A stretch of DNA of 9,745 nt from Nostoc sp. CHAB 5715 (GTDB taxonomy: Bacteria; Cyanobacteriota; Cyanobacteriia; Cyanobacteriales; Nostocaceae), in NCBI RefSeq assembly GCF_020829685.1, contig NZ_JAIVFR010000167.1:1-9745 (forward strand), in the 5' to 3' direction. This document shows positions 6,909 to 9,745 of this stretch, piece after piece (positions within the stretch are counted from its first letter, which is position 1; each line of letters begins with the position of its first letter). The notes beneath the pieces are model-generated. The model did not search any database and was not told the origin of the DNA. It saw nothing but the letters and a program-made list of their open reading frames with translations. A program made the translations under genes and the position numbers.

Positions 6909-7054
6909 AAAACCATCAAAACTAGCTTGACAGACTAAGTTTCGTGAAAATTTGGCAAATCTTCGCGATCGCCTCCCCCCAAATCCAGAATAGACTACAT
7001 GGGGCTACGAATTTACAGGTTTTGTGCAAAGCGTACCGTGATAAAACTGAAAAA

Positions 7055-7106
7055 CGCGTTAGCGAAGCTTACCGTTCGCGTAGCGTTCCGAAGGAAAGGT
7101 ATCGCC
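7055..7106. repeat. Short dispersed repeat rich in GCG/TAGCG
   Basis: The stretch GCGTTAGCGAAGCTTACC, then GTTCGCGTAGCG, then TTCCGAAGGAA and TATCGCC is GC-rich against an AT-rich background. It resembles the GTAGCG-type palindromic repeats scattered in Nostoc genomes. Only this copy is in the window, so the family assignment rests on memory. Confidence 0.45.
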
Positions 7107-7148
7107 TAGACTAAAATTCATATTGAACTAAGTAAAAATGCCATTCGA

Positions 7149-7400
7149 CTTACTCAAAATGAGCTTTTACTTACTCAAAAGGAGCTTTTACTTACTCAAA
7201 ATAAGCTTTTACTTTCTCATTTTGGTGTTTTCCGCAAGCAAAATCAGCTTTGACTTTCTCAAAAGCAGCTTTTACTTTCTCATTTTGGTGTTTTCCGCAA
7301 GCAAAATAAGCTTTGACTTTCTCAAAAGCAGCTTTTACTTTCTCATTTTGGTGTTTTCCGCAAGCAAAATAAGCTTTGACTTTCTCAAAAGCAGCTTTTA
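7149..7400. repeat. 21-bp / 63-bp tandem repeat array
   Basis: Three 21-bp units of the form CTTACTCAAAAxxAGCTTTTA (7149-7169, 7170-7190, 7191-7211) lead into three 63-bp units (about 7211-7273, 7274-7336, 7337-7399) that are nearly identical. Each 63-bp unit is one variant 21-mer plus 42 bp containing CATTTTGGTGTTTTCCGCAA. All periods are multiples of three. Both strands are therefore open: the minus strand reads heptads such as KVKAAFE and KVKAYFA, and the plus strand a hydrophobic, lysine-containing peptide. Neither has a ribosome site or non-repetitive flanks, so I list it as a repeat. A further partial unit continues at 7490-7530 after an insertion. Confidence 0.88.
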
Positions 7401-7487
7401 TAGCAACAGCCAAGGTGGTTAGGACATTAACAGATGATAAAACTTAGACACAAAGCGACTTTTCACCCAGTCCCCAGTCCCTTGCTA
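7401..7487. mobile_element. 87-bp miniature element inserted in the tandem array
   Basis: The tandem unit is interrupted after CAGCTTTTA (ending 7400) and resumes exactly at 7490 with CTTTCTCATTTTGG. The intervening DNA has ends TAGCAA (7401-7406) and TTGCTA (7482-7487) and is flanked by TA on both sides (7399-7400, 7488-7489). Removing the element and one TA restores the repeat junction precisely. This is what a TA-targeting (IS630/Tc1-like) non-autonomous element would leave. It has no coding capacity. Confidence 0.65.
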
Positions 7488-7489
7488 TA

Positions 7490-7530
7490 CTTTCTCATTT
7501 TGGTGTTTTCCGCAAGCAAAAGCAGCTTTA
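7490..7530. repeat. Fourth, partial unit of the 63-bp repeat
   Basis: CTTTCTCATTTTGGTG and the following TTTTCCGCAAGCAAA repeat the core of the 63-bp unit, then the match is lost after AGCAGCTTTA. It was contiguous with the main array before the 87-bp insertion. TTCAACCCAACCTACG (7535-7550) directly behind it is a fragment of the repeat seen at 4976-4991. Confidence 0.8.
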
Positions 7531-7594
7531 AAGTTCAACCCAACCTACGCATCTGTTTCATTTTTTTCTAGAATTGTTATCAGGAGTAAGAATT

Positions 7595-7608
7595 CAGAAT
7601 TAATTCTG
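7595..7608. repeat. 14-bp palindrome CAGAATTAATTCTG
   Basis: A perfect palindrome in AT-rich spacer DNA, preceded by AGGAGTAAGAATT. It resembles a short dispersed repeat rather than a gene-linked operator, as no gene start is near it. Confidence 0.5.
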
Positions 7609-7629
7609 ACCGAAAAAAGTGAATTAATT

Positions 7630-7720
7630 AGGACTTACGCACGCTCTACGAATTCTTGGCGTTCTTGGCGTCTTGGCGGTTCGACAAATTAAGCTTTTGG
7701 GCGATTTTTGCGTAAGTCCT
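7630..7720. mobile_element. MITE-like element, 91 bp, same ends as 6784-6908
   Basis: AGGACTTACGCA (7630-7641) and TGCGTAAGTCCT (7709-7720) are identical to the ends of the 125-bp element, and here the match extends by one base on each side (T...A). The interior is different and contains a CTTGGCGTTCTTGGCGTCTT tandem motif. TA dinucleotides border GGACTTACGC at both ends, fitting a TA target. No protein is encoded. Confidence 0.68.
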
Positions 7721-7729
7721 ATTAATATC

Positions 7730-7856
7730 TAACGCCATGTGCGACTTTCTCTCAAACCTAACCCCCAACCCCTTCCCTACTAGCGTTGGGGAGCAAAAAT
7801 CAAAGCCTCTCTCCTAAAAGGAGAGAGGTCAGAATATTAAGTCGCACATCGCGTTA
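7730..7856. mobile_element. 127-bp inverted-repeat element abutting the cca stop codon
   Basis: Eighteen-base ends TAACGCCATGTGCGACTT (7730-7747) and its complement (7839-7856) match at 17 positions. Inside is the hairpin CCTCTCTCC-TAAAA-GGAGAGAGG (7806-7828). An 8-bp direct repeat TATCTAAC occurs at 7726-7733 and 7855-7862, overlapping the ends, and could be a target duplication. The right copy contains the cca stop codon (7858-7860). Confidence 0.65.
7799..7828 (-). terminator. Possible intrinsic terminator of cca
   Basis: The perfect 9-bp stem (7806-7814 with 7820-7828) with a 5-base loop lies 30 bp beyond the cca stop. On the minus strand it is followed by CTTTGATTTTTG, a T-rich but not ideal tail. 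It is part of the repeat element, so the element may have brought the terminator. Confidence 0.4.
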
Positions 7857-7857
7857 T

Positions 7858-9162
7858 CTAACCTTCAAGTAGTTGACGTGCATAAGCGATCGCTTCTACT
7901 GTTGTTGAAACTTTCCCCTCAGCTTGTGCTACACCAATTTCTCTCAACAGTTGCCCGATAATTGGCGAAGCTGGAATATCTAATGCTATAATCAACTCCT
8001 TCCCGCTCACTAGTGGAGTGGGATGAGCGACCAGATCATCAGGGTTCAGGTAGCGGTTGATCAAAGGTGCCCAAATAAGGCAGCGTTTTGCTTTGGTTTC
8101 CATTGCTATGTGTAGTGGCTTGTCACCAGACATCGCCTCTACCAAAATATCAAGTGCTACAGCTAAGACTGCCATAGCGGGAAAGACAATATCTGCGTCA
8201 TGAAAGAAAAAGTATTGTTCTCGCAAAGACATATCGACTACTTGAAGCTGCGGTAACAGTTTCAAGGCAGTGGTTACACCTCGGATTTCGGCACGACTAT
8301 AAGTTAGTTCCTGTAGTTCTATTTCTGCTAACTCTGGAACTGGGTTAACAAGACAAGCAAGTTTGGCAATACCTAACCAAGTGGTTTTGATACTATCGCG
8401 GACATATTCTTGCAGTTTTTCCCCTAATTGTTGCCAATTTTGGCTGAGTAAGGCAGCTGCTTCGTCAACTGCTGCTAATTTTATCAAGCTTTCACGGGTG
8501 GCGTTTTTGAAGAAAGGCGCAAGTAAACCATCTTCCCAAGCACTTGTAATCCAGGGAGTACCCTGAGAATTGCTGAGTAGGTAGCCAATTTCTACCCTAA
8601 GTCGTTCGGCTGCAACTTTGCTGATATGTGATGCCAAAGAACGAATTGCGGCTTGGGTAGCTGGCTCAATAGTAAAACCTAGTTGGGCGGCTTGACGATA
8701 ACCTCGCATTAACCGTAAAGGGTCATCTTCTAGGTTCGCAGGTGATACCATTCGCAAAATGCCTTGTTGCAAGTCTACATAACCTTGCAGAGGATCGATG
8801 ATTTCTTGGGTATGGGGATTATAAGCGATCGCATTTACTGTAAAGTCCCGTCTGTGCAAATCAACTTCTAAACTATCTCCTTCTTGTTGGGCAAAGTCAG
8901 CCGTGGCGTGGGGAAAAACCACACGCGCAATTTGTCGTTCTGCATCGAGTAACACAAAACCAGCTTTGTAATGATGAGCGATCGCTCTCGCTACCTTTAC
9001 CGCTTTAGATGGTATAACAAAATCTAGATCCAGATATCCGCGAGTTCTGCCAAGGATAGCATCTCGGACAGCGCCACCTACCATGTAAGCTGGTTGTGGC
9101 AAGAATTCCAAGCTGAAAGGCCAATTTTCGGGAGCTAGAGTAGAAGGAATCGATTCAGGCAT
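7858..9162 (-). CDS. cca: Class II tRNA nucleotidyltransferase, probably the CC-adding enzyme
   Basis: The 434-residue protein belongs to the class II nucleotidyltransferase/poly(A) polymerase family that builds the 3' CCA end of tRNAs in the cytoplasm. Motif A is G29-G30-A-V-R33-D34 with L-G-R and the metal-binding pair D45-L-D47. Motif B is R104-R105-D106 followed by F-T-V-N-A. The nucleotide-template motif D reads E-D-D-P-L-R (145-150), with D where E is usual. A helical segment E-R-L-R-V-E (186-191) and the long helical tRNA-binding C-terminus follow. Between motifs A and B the flexible loop with D-G-x-Y-x-D-x-R-R-P of full CCA-adding enzymes is missing, as in CC-adding enzymes. Some cyanobacteria, such as Synechocystis, split the job between CC- and A-adding proteins. 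ATG at 9160-9162 is preferred over TTG 9175-9177. The gene is divergent from ycf34. Confidence 0.93.
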   Translation of the reverse strand: MPESIPSTLAPENWPFSLEFLPQPAYMVGGAVRDAILGRTRGYLDLDFVIPSKAVKVARAIAHHYKAGFVLLDAERQIARVVFPHATADFAQQEGDSLEVDLHRRDFTVNAIAYNPHTQEIIDPLQGYVDLQQGILRMVSPANLEDDPLRLMRGYRQAAQLGFTIEPATQAAIRSLASHISKVAAERLRVEIGYLLSNSQGTPWITSAWEDGLLAPFFKNATRESLIKLAAVDEAAALLSQNWQQLGEKLQEYVRDSIKTTWLGIAKLACLVNPVPELAEIELQELTYSRAEIRGVTTALKLLPQLQVVDMSLREQYFFFHDADIVFPAMAVLAVALDILVEAMSGDKPLHIAMETKAKRCLIWAPLINRYLNPDDLVAHPTPLVSGKELIIALDIPASPIIGQLLREIGVAQAEGKVSTTVEAIAYARQLLEG

Positions 9163-9248
9163 TGTAATAAAAATCAACCCAGCAACTCATGAATAACAGT
9201 TGGGCTTACGTTAGATTAACAATAAAGGCCCCTGGAGTTGGTTCTATT
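9163..9248. promoter_or_regulatory. Divergent cca/ycf34 intergenic region
   Basis: Only 86 bp separate the start codons of cca (minus) and ycf34 (plus), so promoters for both must lie here or overlap. No clear -35/-10 pair was found in either direction. The ribosome site GGAG (9234-9237), 11 bases before the ycf34 ATG, is the one clear signal. Confidence 0.4.
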
Positions 9249-9497
9249 ATGTGTATTTGCGTGAACTGCCACTATGTAGACAGCTGTGTTACCTATCATG
9301 CCGTAGAAGGGCAGCACCAACAGCCTCACTTGACCGAAACACCAAATTTTGATCCGAATGAACCTTCTATCAATGTCAACATTCGGACTAAAGATGATGT
9401 AATTGAAATGGAATGGGATGTTGTTGGTTGTCTGAGCTTTAAGCGAGAAACGGGTAAGTGGTCGAAGTTGCGTCCTGGTGAATTAGTGCCGACTTGA
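9249..9497 (+). CDS. ycf34: Ycf34 family protein
   Basis: The 82-residue protein begins M-C-I-C-V-N-C-H-Y-V-D-S-C, the cysteine cluster (C2, C4, C7, C13) typical of Ycf34, with a further cysteine in W-D-V-V-G-C61. Ycf34 occurs in cyanobacteria and some plastids; the Synechocystis protein has been reported to bind an iron-sulfur cluster and to affect photosynthetic electron transport. It has no membrane helix. The central part is acidic and the end W-S-K-L-R-P-G-E-L is conserved. ATG at 9249 is chosen because it places the cysteine cluster at the N-terminus and has GGAG 11 bases upstream; an ATG at 9189 would add 20 residues unlike the family. Confidence 0.93.
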   Translation: MCICVNCHYVDSCVTYHAVEGQHQQPHLTETPNFDPNEPSINVNIRTKDDVIEMEWDVVGCLSFKRETGKWSKLRPGELVPT

Positions 9498-9548
9498 CAG
9501 AAAATGATTGGTGTATCTTACAGCTATTTTCAGCTAAATAGACAGGCG

Positions 9549-9577
9549 GTAGGGACACAGCAATGCTGTACCCTTAC
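9549..9577. repeat. Imperfect hairpin GTAGGG...ACAGCAATGCTGT...CCCTTAC
   Basis: A central ACAGC/GCTGT stem with AAT loop is flanked by GTAGGG and CCCTTAC, which pair with a bulge. It lies 51 bp after the ycf34 stop and resembles GC-rich dispersed hairpin repeats seen across Nostoc genomes. There is no T-run, so a terminator role is open. The rest of 9498-9712 shows one HIP1 site (9671-9678) and no supported gene. Confidence 0.5.
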
Positions 9578-9712
9578 GACAGATGTGCTTCAAATACATG
9601 ATTTCTGCTGTAATGAGATTTTGTCCTTCAACGATCGCTAATTCATGGTACAGGGAGGAGATGTGAGGAAAGCGATCGCAGAAGATAAAAAAGCTAGCCA
9701 AGAGAAACCAGC

Positions 9713-9745
9713 ATGACCAACCCACAGCGACTAGACCACTTACCC
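9713..9745 (+). CDS. Start of a further gene, cut by the window end
   Basis: An ATG at 9713 opens a frame reading MTNPQRLDHLP to the end of the window, preceded by a purine-rich AAGAGAAA about 6 bases upstream. Eleven codons are too few to assign a family. The ATG overlaps, as ATGA, the stop of a 23-codon frame (9645-9715) with no clear ribosome site of its own; this could be chance. Confidence 0.4.
   Translation, partial: MTNPQRLDHLP

Larger units (their letters stand above)
6696..6937. mobile_element. Inverted-repeat element (242 bp) split by nested repeats
   Basis: The ends are perfect 11-bp inverted repeats, TAGTCTGTCAA (6696-6706) and TTGACAGACTA (6927-6937). Just inside each end a second pair matches: TTGATGGT (6711-6718) and ACCATCAA (6912-6919). 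Between them lie a separate hairpin (6729-6777) and a separate 12-bp-ended element (6784-6908). The simplest reading is a short palindromic miniature element later invaded by the inner ones. No transposase is encoded. The element begins and ends with TA. Confidence 0.6.

Noticed and set aside
7138..7422. 94-codon plus-strand frame and 73-codon minus-strand frame in the tandem array
   Set aside because: Both exist because the repeat unit is a multiple of three; no ribosome site, and a small element interrupts the array.
7149..7530. CRISPR array
   Set aside because: The 63-bp units are repeated entirely, without unique spacers, and no cas gene is near.
9534..9725. 63-codon minus-strand frame after ycf34
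   Set aside because: No ribosome site, overlaps a hairpin repeat and the start of the next plus-strand gene.

Overview
The window most likely comes from a filamentous, heterocyst-forming type of cyanobacterium (Nostoc/Anabaena group). Three things point there. The octamer GCGATCGC (HIP1) occurs about a dozen times. A ycf34 gene is present, a family restricted to cyanobacteria and plastids. The spacers are packed with heptamer arrays, small hairpin repeats and miniature inverted-repeat elements, as is usual in Nostocales. The genus is an inference; no rRNA or tRNA gene is present to confirm it.

Layout. 1-729 (+): the 3' part of an exported TPR-repeat protein gene, with an in-frame TGA between its signal-peptide-like start and its TPR domain, so probably a broken gene. 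730-1001: a convergent spacer with a G-run tract and a heptamer array carrying three 24-bp inserts; the array runs into the stop codon of the next gene. 998-2944 (-): a two-gene operon for a sodium/solute symporter (VC_2705-type subfamily) and its small DUF4212 membrane partner. 2945-3594: an AT-rich spacer without a convincing gene. 3595-4774 (+): a small site-2-type membrane metalloprotease followed 37 bp later by an unrecognised exported/membrane protein. 4775-5034: hairpin repeats, one of which looks like a terminator for the minus-strand gene. 5035-6426 (-): an unrecognised 463-residue soluble protein. 6427-7857: about 1.4 kb without a supported gene, built of repeats, nested inverted-repeat elements and a 21/63-bp tandem array. 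7858-9162 (-): a class II tRNA nucleotidyltransferase, probably the CC-adding type. 9249-9497 (+): ycf34. 9713-end (+): the first codons of a further gene.

The genes do not form one pathway. The two clear partnerships are the symporter with its small subunit, and possibly the membrane protease with the membrane protein behind it. cca and ycf34 are divergent housekeeping genes. The most unusual material is non-coding: within 6.7-7.9 kb there are at least five small inverted-repeat elements. One is split by others, and one has inserted cleanly into a tandem repeat with what looks like a TA target duplication. I found no clear new defence or biosynthetic system; the 463-residue orphan gene between two repeat-rich spacers is the best candidate for unknown biology.
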